A stretch of DNA of 64,000 bases from Methylobacterium radiotolerans JCM 2831 (GCF_000019725.1 NC_010505.1:5068001-5132000), one strand, 5' to 3'; positions 34,707-44,243 are shown, counted from the first letter of the stretch. A program made the numbers and translations. The notes: a model not told the origin generated them from the sequence alone.

Positions 34707-35138
34707 TCAGCGCAACGGCTTTGCTGCAGCGTTTTCCGTTTCTTTGAGCAGCACGCGGCTCCGTTCCACGGCTGTTCGCATCTCTGTGGCGTCCGCTCGC
34801 ATCTCGGCGATCTGAGCCCGCATCTCAGCCACCATCGCGCGTCCATGCCGCACCTGCGCCGAAGGAGATAGGTCAGGGGCCTGGGGGGCCCGCTCAGACT
34901 TGCGCCCGTCGTGAAGGCGCTCGTTGAACGGCACCTCCATCAGCTCAGTCTGCGCGGCGTCACAGATCAAGAACGCGCAGGCCAGGGGGGCGGTGCCCTC
35001 GTGCAGGAGATCAACGCACAGATCCGGGATCGCCCGGCAGGCTTCCAGGTAGGCGGCCTCCAAACTCGGTCTGTCGAGCCCGTCCGTATCCCGCTCCAGC
35101 CTTCTGGGGGTGCGCAGGTGGAAGTAGAACAGCGGCAT
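34707..35138 (-). CDS. DUF6894-like protein with C-terminal coiled coil
   Basis: 143 residues. The N terminus MPLFYFHLRTP, then DTDGLDRPSLEAAYLEA, matches the short DUF6894 proteins common in Methylobacterium and Bradyrhizobium. From residue 95 the chain is an extended heptad-like helix (AMVAEMRAQIAEMRADATEM then RTAVERSRVLLKET), which is not part of the usual ~80-residue family. It starts 4 bp after the Crp-family stop and is presumably co-transcribed. Function is unknown. Confidence 0.72.
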   Translation of the reverse strand: MPLFYFHLRTPRRLERDTDGLDRPSLEAAYLEACRAIPDLCVDLLHEGTAPLACAFLICDAAQTELMEVPFNERLHDGRKSERAPQAPDLSPSAQVRHGRAMVAEMRAQIAEMRADATEMRTAVERSRVLLKETENAAAKPLR

Positions 35139-35142
35139 CGTC

Positions 35143-35874
35143 TCAGCGCATCACCATCGCCCGCGCGGGGGCGAGATGAAGGTAGTCTGGCTTGAAGTCG
35201 CAGAGGGCTGCAAGCCGCTCTGGATCCGGCACGTGCATCCAGCGCTGTTTCAGCACGATCAACCCGTCATCCCGTAGCACGCGGATCGATCGGTTGACGT
35301 GCACGGGAGTCAGGCCCGCGGCGTCGGCGAATTCTTCCTGTCGCAACGGCCAGGGAAAACCATCTTCGACTGGCACGCCAACAGCTTGTAGCCGAGCCTG
35401 TATCTCGCAGATCAGGTGAGCGAGGCGCGGGGCCGCCAAGCGGCGGCCATTGTTGATGAGCCACTGGCGCAAGATGCTGTCGGTCTGGAGCGAGGACCAG
35501 CGGAAGGCCTGGGCAATACCCGGGCGACCTTGCACCGCCTCTGCGATCTCGGCCGGGTTGATTTCCGCGATGAGGCCCGCACTCAGCGTGGTCACGGAAT
35601 GATCGGCGTAACCGAGCAGGCTCGTCTGCACGTGGCTGATGTCACCGGGCAGGATCAAGTCGGTGATGAGACGCTGACCATCGGCGAGAAGCTTTGACCG
35701 ACAGGCCCAGCCCTCCAGCATGACGAGAACGCGCTGGACTGCATCGCCTTCCGCGACGAGCTGTTGGCGTGGCTCGACGACCCGCGTTTGTCGAAGAAGG
35801 CGATTCAGGCAGGCGCGATCCTCCGCGGTGAGATCTGCACCATATGCCAGCCTGCGGAGGAAACGATCCAGCAT
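35143..35874 (-). CDS. Crp/Fnr-family transcriptional regulator
   Basis: 243 residues. The N-terminal cNMP-type domain includes EGDAVQRVLVMLEGWACRSK and LILPGDISHVQTSLLGYADHS; the C-terminal winged helix has LRQEEFADAAGLTPVHVNRS, then IRVLRDDGLIVL. This belongs to the large Crp group expanded in Methylobacterium and Bradyrhizobium, without FNR cysteines. It is followed after 4 bp by the DUF6894 gene. The 535-bp region upstream is otherwise empty. Confidence 0.9.
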   Translation of the reverse strand: MLDRFLRRLAYGADLTAEDRACLNRLLRQTRVVEPRQQLVAEGDAVQRVLVMLEGWACRSKLLADGQRLITDLILPGDISHVQTSLLGYADHSVTTLSAGLIAEINPAEIAEAVQGRPGIAQAFRWSSLQTDSILRQWLINNGRRLAAPRLAHLICEIQARLQAVGVPVEDGFPWPLRQEEFADAAGLTPVHVNRSIRVLRDDGLIVLKQRWMHVPDPERLAALCDFKPDYLHLAPARAMVMR

Positions 35875-36409
35875 GAGGAGGCACCATTCCGCCGTCGGTA
35901 TCTAGTCAGAATCGTTCGATCTCCCAGCGCAAGTTGTGCTGGCGCGTCGCCGGTCAATGCCGGCGAGGCACAGGGCAGAATCGTACGGACGGCGCTGCGC
36001 GAAATGGAAGCTTCTGCGGCGCGGGAAGGTGGAGGGCGGAACGTCCGCCGGCGGGCGGTGAGTCGATCTCCGCGTCCCACTGCGGGCGGCACGCGCTGAG
36101 CGGCCCGGTCTCCGGACCGGACGTGCGGGCACATCGCGCCGCCCTGATCGAATCGATGAGCCCTAGGCCAACAGACGGCATCGGAGCGAAGCGCGCCCTG
36201 GGCCGCCTTCCGCTCGCCTCCACAGGGTCTGCCGGCCCGCGGGGGCCCGTCTCAGCCTCGCGCATTCGAGGGCTCGGCGCCGTAACCGGCTTCACGTGGG
36301 GGATTCTCCCCCCCTCTCCGCCAGTCTCTCTTTCAAAGCGCTCGAGGACCGGCGTCCTCCCGCTGTACCGGCGCCCGTCCGTGACCTCTGTGGAGCCCGC
36401 AGGCCGCGA
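35875..36409. other. Gene-poor gap between Crp-family and outer-membrane protein genes
   Basis: 535 bp. Open frames on both strands are arginine- and proline-rich and unsupported. The left end should hold the Crp gene promoter (minus strand). No terminator, RNA gene or repeat was recognised with confidence. Confidence 0.4.
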
Positions 36410-37333
36410 TCAGAAGCTGTACCCGACGCGCAACCGCATCTGATGGCGGTCGAAGCTCGACAGGTCGAGCGGCCCGGGCTCGCCCGTCGCCCGCCCGGCG
36501 ACCTGGAAGCTCCAGGTGAACGAGGCCCAGGCCTGGGGTGACAGGGTCGTGTAGGCGGTCGGCCCGAGATACACGGCCTCGCCCGCGAACCTATCGAGCG
36601 CCAGACCGTCGTAGGTCCGGGCATAGCGTGCCTCGCCGCCGAGGAAGAGGCCGGGCCGGACGCAGTAGGCCAGTGCCCCCGCCACCTCGATCCCCGAACC
36701 GCGCACGGGCGCGTCCATCGCGGTCAGCCGCGTCGTCGAGAGCGCGAAGCCGACATTGACGGCGGCGATCAGCTTGCCGGGAATGATCTCGCGGTCGGCC
36801 AGCAGGCCGATCTCGGTGCCGAAGCTGCGCGCCGGCACGCCCGACCCGCCGTCGACGGTTCCGTAGCCCGGCACGATGTTGAGGGTCAGACCGAAGGCGG
36901 CCGCCCGGCGGTCCAGCAGGCGCAGCCGGGTCTCGAGGAAGCCGCCGTTGAAACCGCCCGTGGTCCGGGTCGGGGTGCCGGGCGCACCGATGTCGTAGGC
37001 GTTGAAGGTGACGCCCGGAGCCAAGCGGAAATCGTGGGTCAGCGGCACCTTCAGGGCCAGGGAGCTGTCCACGGTCAGGAAGCGGGCGACGCGCCGGCCG
37101 AGGCGCCCGCTCGTCTCCCATTCCAGCTCCGCCTCCCCGGGAACGCCGAGGTCGCTGCCCTCGGTGAAGCCGAACAGATGCTCGCTGTCGAGGTCGCCCG
37201 GCGTCAGGTTCTCGGCGGCGGTGGGCAGGCTCTGGGCCAGCGCCGGGGCCGCGGTTAGCGCGAGCGCCGCGGCGAGGCCGCACAGGACCGATCTCGGAGC
37301 CGAGCGTCGACGCGGAGTGCCGGTGTGCGTCAT
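36410..37333 (-). CDS. Exported outer-membrane beta-barrel-type protein
   Basis: 307 residues. A twin-arginine-like N terminus (PRRRSAPRSVLCGLAAALALTAAPALAQ split around the core) is a signal peptide cleaved after ALA-Q near residue 33. The mature part consists of alternating strands with the pattern of a small porin or transporter barrel (VARFLTVDSSLALKVPLTHDF, GGFLETRLRLLDRRAAAFGLTL) and ends in RLRVGYSF, the C-terminal phenylalanine typical for barrel assembly. It is downstream of the RND pump on the same strand but has its own promoter-like region. It is not a TolC-type channel. Confidence 0.78.
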   Translation of the reverse strand: MTHTGTPRRRSAPRSVLCGLAAALALTAAPALAQSLPTAAENLTPGDLDSEHLFGFTEGSDLGVPGEAELEWETSGRLGRRVARFLTVDSSLALKVPLTHDFRLAPGVTFNAYDIGAPGTPTRTTGGFNGGFLETRLRLLDRRAAAFGLTLNIVPGYGTVDGGSGVPARSFGTEIGLLADREIIPGKLIAAVNVGFALSTTRLTAMDAPVRGSGIEVAGALAYCVRPGLFLGGEARYARTYDGLALDRFAGEAVYLGPTAYTTLSPQAWASFTWSFQVAGRATGEPGPLDLSSFDRHQMRLRVGYSF

Positions 37334-37347
37334 AGCCCTGACCCATC

Positions 37348-37365
37348 ATTATAGCTGATGCTATA
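37348..37365 (-). promoter_or_regulatory. Promoter -10 element with overlapping dyad (TATAGC-TGAT-GCTATA)
   Basis: On the minus strand a perfect -10 TATAAT (37353-37348) lies 15 bp upstream of the outer-membrane protein ATG. It overlaps a perfect 6-4-6 dyad (37350-37365), so a repressor bound there would occlude RNA polymerase. No good -35 was found, and the leader would be very short, with CAGGG as ribosome-binding site. Confidence 0.45.
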
Positions 37366-37537
37366 TCTAATAGGGTTGGCGATGCCAGGCCGTCAACGGC
37401 CGGGCGTGCCGTATGGGCGGGTCGACGAAGGTCCGGCCGCGGATCCGGCGCGGCGCGCGCCGGAGGAAGCGGCGGCGCGCGGCGGCCGCGGCGCCGGTCG
37501 TGGGCCGGTCGGGCGTGAGCCGTATCCGCGCTCCGGC

Positions 37538-40500
37538 TCACGCGGGACCGGTCTCGGGGGCTGTCCCGGCCGCGGGCGGGGCGGCGACCGGCCCGGGCTG
37601 CCGCCCGCGCGCGCGGCGCTCCTCGAGGCGCTGCAGGATCACGTAGAAGGACGGGACGAACAGCACCGCCAGGCAGGTCGAGGCTAGCATGCCGCTGAAC
37701 ACCGTGATGCCGATGGACTTGCGCGCCGCGGCCCCGGCCCCGGAGGCGGTGACGAGGGGCAGGACGCCGAGGATGAAGGCGAACGAGGTCATCAGGATCG
37801 GGCGGAAGCGCAGTCGCGCCGCCTCCACGGCGGCGGCCGCGATGTCGAGGCCGGACTGCCGCTTCTCGCGGGCGACCTCGACGATCAGGATGGCGTTCTT
37901 GCTCGCCAGCGCGATCAGCAGGATCAGGCCGATCTGCGTGTAGAGGTTGTTGGCGACGCCGAGCAGCAGCAGCGCCCCGACCGTGCCCAGCAGCGCCAGC
38001 GGCACGCCGAGCAGGACCGCCAGCGGCAGGATCCAGCTCTCGTACTGGCCGGCCAGGACCAGGTAGACGAGGAGGATGGCGAGCCCGAACACGAGGTAGA
38101 TCTGCGCGCCGACCGCCTTCTCCTGGTACGACATCGCCGTCCAGTCGTAGCCCGTGCCCGGCGGCAGCACCTTGGCGGCGATCTGCTGCATCAGGTCCAG
38201 CGCCTGCCCGGAGCTGAAGCCCGGTGCCGCCCCGCCGACGATCGTCGCCGTCGGGTAGAGATTGTACAGGCTGATCAGGGACGGGCCCTGCACGGTCCTG
38301 ATCTCCACGACGGTGCCGAGGGGCACCATCACGCCGTTGCCGGCGCGCACCTTCAGGTTCTCGACGTCCTCGGGACGGAGCCGGTAGTCGGGCGCGGCCT
38401 GCACGTAGACCTGGAAGGTCCGGCCGAACTTGTTGAACTGCGTGACGTAGGACGAGCCCACGTAGCTCGAGAGCGTCGAGAAGACCTGACCGACCGTCAC
38501 GCCGAGGGCCTCGGCCTTGACCCGGTCCACCGCGATCGCGATCTGCGGCACGCCGGCCCGGAACGAGGTGTTGAGCTTCCGCAGCCCGGATTGCGCGTTC
38601 CCGTCGGCGACGATCGTCCGGGCGAGGCTCTCCAGCAGCGGGTAGTCGAAGTCGCCGTTGCGCAGCTCGATCTGCATGGTGAAGCCGCTGGCGTTGCCGA
38701 TGCCCTGGATCGGCGGCGGGATCAGCACGAAGGTGTCGGCGTCCTCGACGCCCGCCAGCATCGTGTTGAAGCGCTCGTAGAGGCTGCGCAGATCCTGGCC
38801 CTTCTCCCCGGCGCGGGCGTCCCAGTTCTTGAGAACCACGTAGGCGACGCCGGCATTGGGCAGGGTGGCGTTCGAGTCGAGGACCGAGATGCCGCTGATC
38901 GAGAGGACGTTGTCGACGCCCGGCGTCGCCTTCGCCTGGGCGCTGATCCGCTGCATCACGGCGTCGGTGCGCTCCTTCGAGGCCCCGTCCGGCAGCTGCG
39001 CGCCGATCAGGACGTAGCCCTGATCCTCGGTGGGCAGGAAGGCGGTGGGCAGGCGGGTGAGCCCCCATCCGGCGAGACCGATCAGCAGGAGTGCCGCGGC
39101 GACCATCAGGCCGCTGCGCCGGACCATGCTGGCGATCAGCCGGGCGTACCCGTTCTCCAGGACGCCGTAGACGCGGTTGAAGCCGCGGTAGAACACGTTC
39201 CGCTTCTCCGGCGGCACCGGCTTGCGCAGCCACAGGGCGCACTGGGTCGGCTTCAGGGTGGCGGCGTTGATCGCGCTGATCAGCGCGGTCGCGGCGATCA
39301 CCAGGGCGAACTGCTTGTAGAGCTGCCCGGTCAGGCCGGGGAGGAACGCGGCCGGCACGAACACCGACATGAGCACCAGGGTGATGCCGATGATCGGGCC
39401 GAACAGCTCCTCCATCGCTTGCTCGGCCGCCGCCCGCGGCGAGAGGCCCTCGTCGATGTGGTGGGACACCCCCTCGACGATCACGATGGCGTCGTCCACC
39501 ACGATGCCGATGGCCAGCACGATGGCGAACAGCGTCGAGAGGTTCACGCTGAAGCCCATCGCCGCCATGGCCGCGAAGGCGCCGATGATGGTCACCGGCA
39601 CCGTCGTCGCCGGCACCAGCATGGCGCGCCAGTCCTGGACGAAGACCAGGATGACGATCAGGACCAGCACGGCCGCCTCGAACAGCGTCCTGTAGACCTC
39701 GTGGATCGAGGCCTGCACGAACTCCGTCGTGTCGAACGGGATGGCGTAGACGAGGCCCGACGGGAAGGTCTTCGCGAGCTCGGCCATCCGGGCGCGGACC
39801 GCGTTCGCCACCGTCAGCGCGTTCGCCTCGGGCAGCTGGTAGATGCCGATGCCGGCGGCGGGCTGCCCGTTCAGCGTGAAGGACTGGCTGTAGGTCTGCG
39901 CGCCGAGCTCGACCCGGCCGACGTCGCGCAGGCGGGTGATGCGGCCCCCGTCCTGCGCGTCCGCCTTGATGACGATGTTCTCGAAGTCCGGGGCGTTGTT
40001 GAGCCGCCCGTTGACGTTGAGGGTGTACTGGAAGTCCTGTCCGGCCGGGACCGGCGGCATCCCGACGGCGCCCGCGGTGACCTCCTGGCTCTGCTGCTGC
40101 ACGATGTTGATGATGGCGTCGGGGGTGAGGCCGCGGGCCTGGACGAGGTCGGGGTCGAGCCAGATCCGCATCGCGTACTGGCCCGCGCCGAACACCGTGA
40201 CGTTGCCGACGCCGGGCAGCCGGGCCAGCTCGTTCTGCACGTTGATGACGCCGTAATTCGACAGGAACAGGCTGTCGAACTTCCCGTCGCTGGCCGACAG
40301 TGTCACGAATTGCAGGACCGCGGTGGATTTCTTCTGGGTCGTGACGCCCTGAACCTGGACCGCCTGCGGCAGCGACGACATCGCGATCGCGACCCGGTTC
40401 TGCACCAGCACCTGGGCTTGGTCGCCGTCCGTCCCGATCGCGAAGGTGACCGTGAGCGTGTAGGTGCCGTCGCTCGCGCTGGTCGACTGCATGTAGAGCA

Positions 40501-40726
40501 TGCCCTCGACGCCGTTGACCTGCTGCTCGATCGGGAGCGCCACCGTGTCGACCACCGTGCGGGCGCTCGCGCCCGGATAGCGGGTGGTGACCTGGACCGT
40601 CGGCGGCACGACGTTGGGATACTGGGACACCGGCAGGTTGAGCAGCGACACCGCGCCGATCAGCACCATGACCAGGGCCAGCACGTTGGCCAGGACCGGC
40701 CGCTCGATGAAGAAGCGCGAGATCAT
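37538..40726 (-). CDS. RND multidrug efflux transporter (HAE1/AcrB-MexB type)
   Basis: 1062 residues, full family length. It starts with the first membrane helix FFIERPVLANVLALVMVLIG. The two large periplasmic loops are separated by TM4 with the proton-relay aspartates in GIVVDDAIVIVEGV. VTFAIGTDGDQAQVLVQNRV lies in the first loop and LALASKNAILIVEVA in TM10-11. It exports hydrophobic drugs or solvents with the adaptor encoded 148 bp upstream. No outer-membrane factor of the OprM type is in the window, so it must borrow one. No TetR-like regulator is adjacent. Confidence 0.95.
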   Translation of the reverse strand: MISRFFIERPVLANVLALVMVLIGAVSLLNLPVSQYPNVVPPTVQVTTRYPGASARTVVDTVALPIEQQVNGVEGMLYMQSTSASDGTYTLTVTFAIGTDGDQAQVLVQNRVAIAMSSLPQAVQVQGVTTQKKSTAVLQFVTLSASDGKFDSLFLSNYGVINVQNELARLPGVGNVTVFGAGQYAMRIWLDPDLVQARGLTPDAIINIVQQQSQEVTAGAVGMPPVPAGQDFQYTLNVNGRLNNAPDFENIVIKADAQDGGRITRLRDVGRVELGAQTYSQSFTLNGQPAAGIGIYQLPEANALTVANAVRARMAELAKTFPSGLVYAIPFDTTEFVQASIHEVYRTLFEAAVLVLIVILVFVQDWRAMLVPATTVPVTIIGAFAAMAAMGFSVNLSTLFAIVLAIGIVVDDAIVIVEGVSHHIDEGLSPRAAAEQAMEELFGPIIGITLVLMSVFVPAAFLPGLTGQLYKQFALVIAATALISAINAATLKPTQCALWLRKPVPPEKRNVFYRGFNRVYGVLENGYARLIASMVRRSGLMVAAALLLIGLAGWGLTRLPTAFLPTEDQGYVLIGAQLPDGASKERTDAVMQRISAQAKATPGVDNVLSISGISVLDSNATLPNAGVAYVVLKNWDARAGEKGQDLRSLYERFNTMLAGVEDADTFVLIPPPIQGIGNASGFTMQIELRNGDFDYPLLESLARTIVADGNAQSGLRKLNTSFRAGVPQIAIAVDRVKAEALGVTVGQVFSTLSSYVGSSYVTQFNKFGRTFQVYVQAAPDYRLRPEDVENLKVRAGNGVMVPLGTVVEIRTVQGPSLISLYNLYPTATIVGGAAPGFSSGQALDLMQQIAAKVLPPGTGYDWTAMSYQEKAVGAQIYLVFGLAILLVYLVLAGQYESWILPLAVLLGVPLALLGTVGALLLLGVANNLYTQIGLILLIALASKNAILIVEVAREKRQSGLDIAAAAVEAARLRFRPILMTSFAFILGVLPLVTASGAGAAARKSIGITVFSGMLASTCLAVLFVPSFYVILQRLEERRARGRQPGPVAAPPAAGTAPETGPA

Positions 40727-40874
40727 GCCGTTGGCCCTCGGTGCCGGCGTCTCAGGGGCCGTCCCACCGCATCGGCGGGACGCGCTTTGGCGGAGGCCGG
40801 CCCCCGGGCGCGGGGAGGATCGGCGCCGCAGACCCGGGGCCGCGTCGGCGCGGCCGGGTCCCGCGGCCGATCTC

Positions 40875-42053
40875 TCACCGCTGGGGCGGCGCCGGTTCGG
40901 ACGAGGCGTCGGCCACGGCCGCCCTCTGGGGGGCGACCTTCGCGCCCGGTATCGCCCGCTGGATGCCGTCCGTGACGACCCAGTCGCCGGGCGCGAGCCC
41001 CGTCTCGATCACCCGGTAGCGCCCGTCCCGGGGGCCGAGCGTCACCACCCGCTGGGAAACGACATCGTCGGCCCCGACCGTGAGCACGTAGCTGCCCTGC
41101 TGGTTCGTCCCGATGGCGTCGTCGCGGACCAGCAGGGCCTTATCCTGGCGTCCGACCGGGATCCGGACCCGCACGAACAGGCCCGGGAGGAGCGCGTGGT
41201 CGCCGTTCTCGATGAGCGCCCGGGCCATCAGCGTGCCGGTGGACGGGTCGACCTGCGGCGCGAGGTAGTCGAGCTTGCCGGTATGGGGATAGCCGGTCTC
41301 GGTCTGCAGGCCGATCTCCACCGGGATCTTGGACAGGTCGCCCAGCGTCCGCTGCGTCGCGAGCAGGTGCTGCTTGACCAGCAGAACCTGCTGCTCGCTG
41401 ACGTTGAAGTAGACGTAGAGCGGATCGATGCGCACGAGCTGCGCCAGCTTGGTCGGCCCGCTGATGCCGACGAGCGCCCCGACATCCACGAGGTGGTTGG
41501 TGACCACGCCGTCGAAGGGCGCCGAGACCTGCGTGTAGCCGAGATTGATGGTGGCGATGTCGAGATTGGCCTGCGCCTCCATGAGGGCGGCGCTGGCTTG
41601 GTCCAGCTTGGTCTTCGCGTCCTCGACGCGCGCCTGCGAGGCGAATTCCTGCCGGCCCAGCGTGGACTGGCGCTGATACTCGGACTGGGCGTTCGCCAGG
41701 GTGGCCTGCTGCGCCGCCAGGGCGCCCTGCGCCTGCTTGAGCTGCGCCTCGTAGGTGTTGCGCTGGATGGAGAAGAGCGGCGCGCCCTTCTTCACGACGG
41801 CGCCGTCCCTGTAGGTGATCGCCTCCAGGAAGCCCTGGACCCGCGCCTCGAGTTCGACGGCCGCGAAGGCCTTGGTGTTGCCGGTGAGCTCGAAGTAGCG
41901 CGTCACCGTGCGCATGGCCGGCTGCGCGACCGAGACGGTGGGCGGCGGCGGCGGGACGTACTGGTTCGAATCGTGGCAGCCGGCGGCGAGTCCCGCGATG
42001 GCGGCCAGGGCGAGGAGACGGAGGGATCCGGGGAGCTGAAACACGATCGGCAC
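40875..42053 (-). CDS. RND efflux periplasmic adaptor (membrane fusion lipoprotein)
   Basis: 392 residues. A signal peptide ends in a lipobox (LAGLAAGCHDSN, cysteine near 26). The HlyD/AcrA-like body has the lipoyl half-motif VQGFLEAITYRDGAVVKKGA, a long helical hairpin (residues about 95-160) and the second lipoyl half at YTQVSAPFDGVVTNHLVDVG. It bridges the RND pump and an outer-membrane channel. It lies 58 bp downstream of the small exported protein gene and 148 bp upstream of the pump, on the same strand. Confidence 0.94.
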   Translation of the reverse strand: MPIVFQLPGSLRLLALAAIAGLAAGCHDSNQYVPPPPPTVSVAQPAMRTVTRYFELTGNTKAFAAVELEARVQGFLEAITYRDGAVVKKGAPLFSIQRNTYEAQLKQAQGALAAQQATLANAQSEYQRQSTLGRQEFASQARVEDAKTKLDQASAALMEAQANLDIATINLGYTQVSAPFDGVVTNHLVDVGALVGISGPTKLAQLVRIDPLYVYFNVSEQQVLLVKQHLLATQRTLGDLSKIPVEIGLQTETGYPHTGKLDYLAPQVDPSTGTLMARALIENGDHALLPGLFVRVRIPVGRQDKALLVRDDAIGTNQQGSYVLTVGADDVVSQRVVTLGPRDGRYRVIETGLAPGDWVVTDGIQRAIPGAKVAPQRAAVADASSEPAPPQR

Positions 42054-42111
42054 GGTCGACCCTCAACCTGAGAGCGTTACGGGACGGTCTTCGGCCTCGG
42101 TCCAGCCGCGG

Positions 42112-42429
42112 CTACTGGCCGTCCTCGGCCTTGGCTTCCCGGGCGAGGGTCAGGCACTCCAGCAGATCGACGTAGCTGGGCAGGCCGTCGAGCTGGGCTT
42201 CCGCCGCGCAGCGTGTCCGGTCGACCGCCGGGAAGCTGGACCACTTCTTGGCCACCTCGGCGCGGGCCGATCCCTCGTCTTGGAGGCAGAGTTTCTGCCG
42301 ACCGACATCGAGGGTCATCTCCTGCGTCGCCGCCCGGCAGCTGCCACGAACGTCGAAGACCGGCATCTTGTCCGAGACCGGCGTCGTCAACGCCAGCTCC
42401 AACAGCAGGGCGGGGACAGCAAACATCAT
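42112..42429 (-). CDS. Small exported protein with four cysteines
   Basis: 105 residues from the ATG at 42429; a GTG at 42438 would add three. A hydrophobic N terminus (MMFAVPALLLELALT) acts as a signal sequence. The mature part has conserved-looking cysteines in GSCRAATQ, LCLQDEG, RTRCAAEAQ and LECLTLA, interleaved with EVAKKWSSFPAVDRTRC. I recall similar short proteins in Methylobacterium and Bradyrhizobium, without known function. It precedes the RND adaptor by 58 bp on the same strand and may be the first gene of the efflux operon. Confidence 0.7.
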   Translation of the reverse strand: MMFAVPALLLELALTTPVSDKMPVFDVRGSCRAATQEMTLDVGRQKLCLQDEGSARAEVAKKWSSFPAVDRTRCAAEAQLDGLPSYVDLLECLTLAREAKAEDGQ

Positions 42430-43145
42430 GATCGGCACACCCGCGCGTCGCCTCGACCGGGTAGCCCGGTCGATCCGTGTTTTGGCAGCCCCGAACGGTT
42501 GCCGTGCCCTGCGGCAATACAGGTTCGATACGCAAGACCGACTCGATTCGGTTGCCTATCCTGTATCGATAGCATAGCTCGCCGCCGAGTTGTCGCAACA
42601 AAAATTGTTATCAACCAGCGCATACTACCTAACATGGCCGGCGACCGGCAGATCGGCGAGGCGATATCTGCGATATCCGCCGGATACGTAAGATCGATAG
42701 AGAGACGAGGTTATTCTATAAAGTATAAGCGTGTTCCCGGGCGCTGGATCGGCTCAGCGTGCGCGCGGGGCGACTGTACAATCGTTCGGGCAGCGCCCGC
42801 CGTCGTCGGCGTGTCGTCGGCGTGTCGTCGGCCAGCGCCGGGCCTGCGCTGACGAAGAAGCCCCCGGTGCGGCCGACGACGAGGGCCTCGGGCTTGAGCG
42901 CGCCCATCCTGTCGGCGAGGGCCCCGCCTCCGGCGCGGAGCGGGCGGGCTCGCGTCCGCGGCCCGGCGCCCGGGCCGTTCGGGTGAGCGTTCGCCGGGCG
43001 CCGGCGCGGCCGGCTCGGGGAGGATCGTCCGGGCGCGCGCGGTGCGCCTTGCCCGGCCGGGGCGCCCGCCTCACTGTGCGCGCGCCCGCTTCCGCGGCCG
43101 CAGACCCGACGGCGCCGCTTCACGGGAAGACCGGAAGGGAGAGAC
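42430..43145. other. Long divergent intergenic region, AT-rich on the left
   Basis: 716 bp. The left half (42430-42730) is clearly lower in GC than its surroundings and contains short dyads such as AACAA-AAA-TTGTT (42597-42609) and repeated GCGATATC-type motifs near 42660. It probably holds the promoter of the minus-strand efflux operon. The right half is very GC-rich and has no supported gene; its last 12 bp form the GGAAGGGAGAGAC ribosome-binding site of the DUF4272 gene. Confidence 0.45.
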
Positions 43146-44243
43146 ATGAATCTGCTGAAGCGGCTGTTCGGACGCGCCGATGCGGCACCGGCGGCGGAGG
43201 CGCCGCCGGACGAGCCGCTTCTCGTCAACGCCTACGCGACCGTGCGCGACCTGCCCGCGCTGGCCTTCCCCCACGAGCCGAACGGGCGTCGGGACCTGTC
43301 CGACCCCGCCTTGCAGCCGCATCTCGACGGGTTCATCGGCTACGTCATGGGACGGGGCGACGGCCAGATGACCGCCCTGCGCTACCACCTGTGGCGCCAC
43401 CTGCAGCGCGTCCGCAACCACGTCAGCTTCGCGGTCGCCGCGCCCGATCTGCCGCGCGTCGAGGCCTGGGCGCTCGCGGCGAACGCCGTCCTCTTCCTGC
43501 CGGACGGCTCGGTGCGCGCGCCCGACATGGCGCTCCTCATGTCGGCCGCGGGTGAGACGGATCCCGCGGCGCGCCTGCCCTATCCGCCCGACGCCGTCGC
43601 GCGCCGCGCCCGGACCCTGGAGCGGCTGGGGAACCTGGACCCGAAGCCGCCGGCCGGCATGCCCCCCGCGCTCGGCGAGGCGGAGTTGGCGCTTCGACCA
43701 CCGGCGGAGGTGCTCCGGCGGGCTCTGGCACTGCTCTACATCGCCGCCTGGGGGCAGGCCTTCGGCGCCGGCACGACGCTGATCGCGCCGGGACAGAGGG
43801 CGCTGAATCCCACCGGCTTCGCTTCCCTGTCGCCGGCCGAGCGCGCCCGGATCGAGGCGGCGGACCCCAGGGACGCCGCGGCGGCGTCCTGGCGCTACGA
43901 GGCCGCGAACACCCTGCTGTGGGCGCTCGGCGCGAGCGCGGCCCGGATCGCCGACAGCGACGCCGCGGCCGACGTGGACGCGCTCTGGCGGGCAGTCGCG
44001 CCGCTCGCGCAGGACGCGGGCGCGGCGGATGTCGCGCGCCTGCGGCCGCCCGGCGAGATCCTGGAGGCGCTGGACCGCGCGTGGCGGGAGCACTGGGTCG
44101 TCCGGCAGGCGCGGCAGAAGGGAGTGGCCCCCGCGGGGCTCAACGGCGACGTCGTGGCGGAGCGTCACGTCGCGCTGAACTGGCTGACCGGCTTCCAGAA
44201 CGACCGCGACACGCCGTGGGACGCGATCGACACGCCGACGTGA
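43146..44243 (+). CDS. DUF4272-domain protein
   Basis: 365 residues with a strong GGAAGGGAG ribosome-binding site 5 bp before the ATG. After a 20-residue basic N terminus, a domain around VNAYATVRDLPALAF is followed from about residue 150 by DUF4272: AVARRARTLERLGNL, RRALALLYIAAWGQAFG, WRYEAANTLLWALGA and the closing ERHVALNWLTG with WDAIDTPT. DUF4272 has no known activity, although it is linked to contact-dependent or immunity-like loci in other bacteria. No toxin gene is adjacent. It is convergent with the FAD oxidase. Confidence 0.82.
   Translation: MNLLKRLFGRADAAPAAEAPPDEPLLVNAYATVRDLPALAFPHEPNGRRDLSDPALQPHLDGFIGYVMGRGDGQMTALRYHLWRHLQRVRNHVSFAVAAPDLPRVEAWALAANAVLFLPDGSVRAPDMALLMSAAGETDPAARLPYPPDAVARRARTLERLGNLDPKPPAGMPPALGEAELALRPPAEVLRRALALLYIAAWGQAFGAGTTLIAPGQRALNPTGFASLSPAERARIEAADPRDAAAASWRYEAANTLLWALGASAARIADSDAAADVDALWRAVAPLAQDAGAADVARLRPPGEILEALDRAWREHWVVRQARQKGVAPAGLNGDVVAERHVALNWLTGFQNDRDTPWDAIDTPT

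Noticed and set aside
36591..39242. An 883-codon minus-strand frame overlapping the RND and outer-membrane protein genes
   Set aside because: It lies in another frame of the same strand; the RND transporter frame has full family motifs.
42597..42609. AACAA-AAA-TTGTT dyad as an operator or terminator
   Set aside because: Only a 5-bp AT stem in an AT-rich stretch, so it is expected by chance there.
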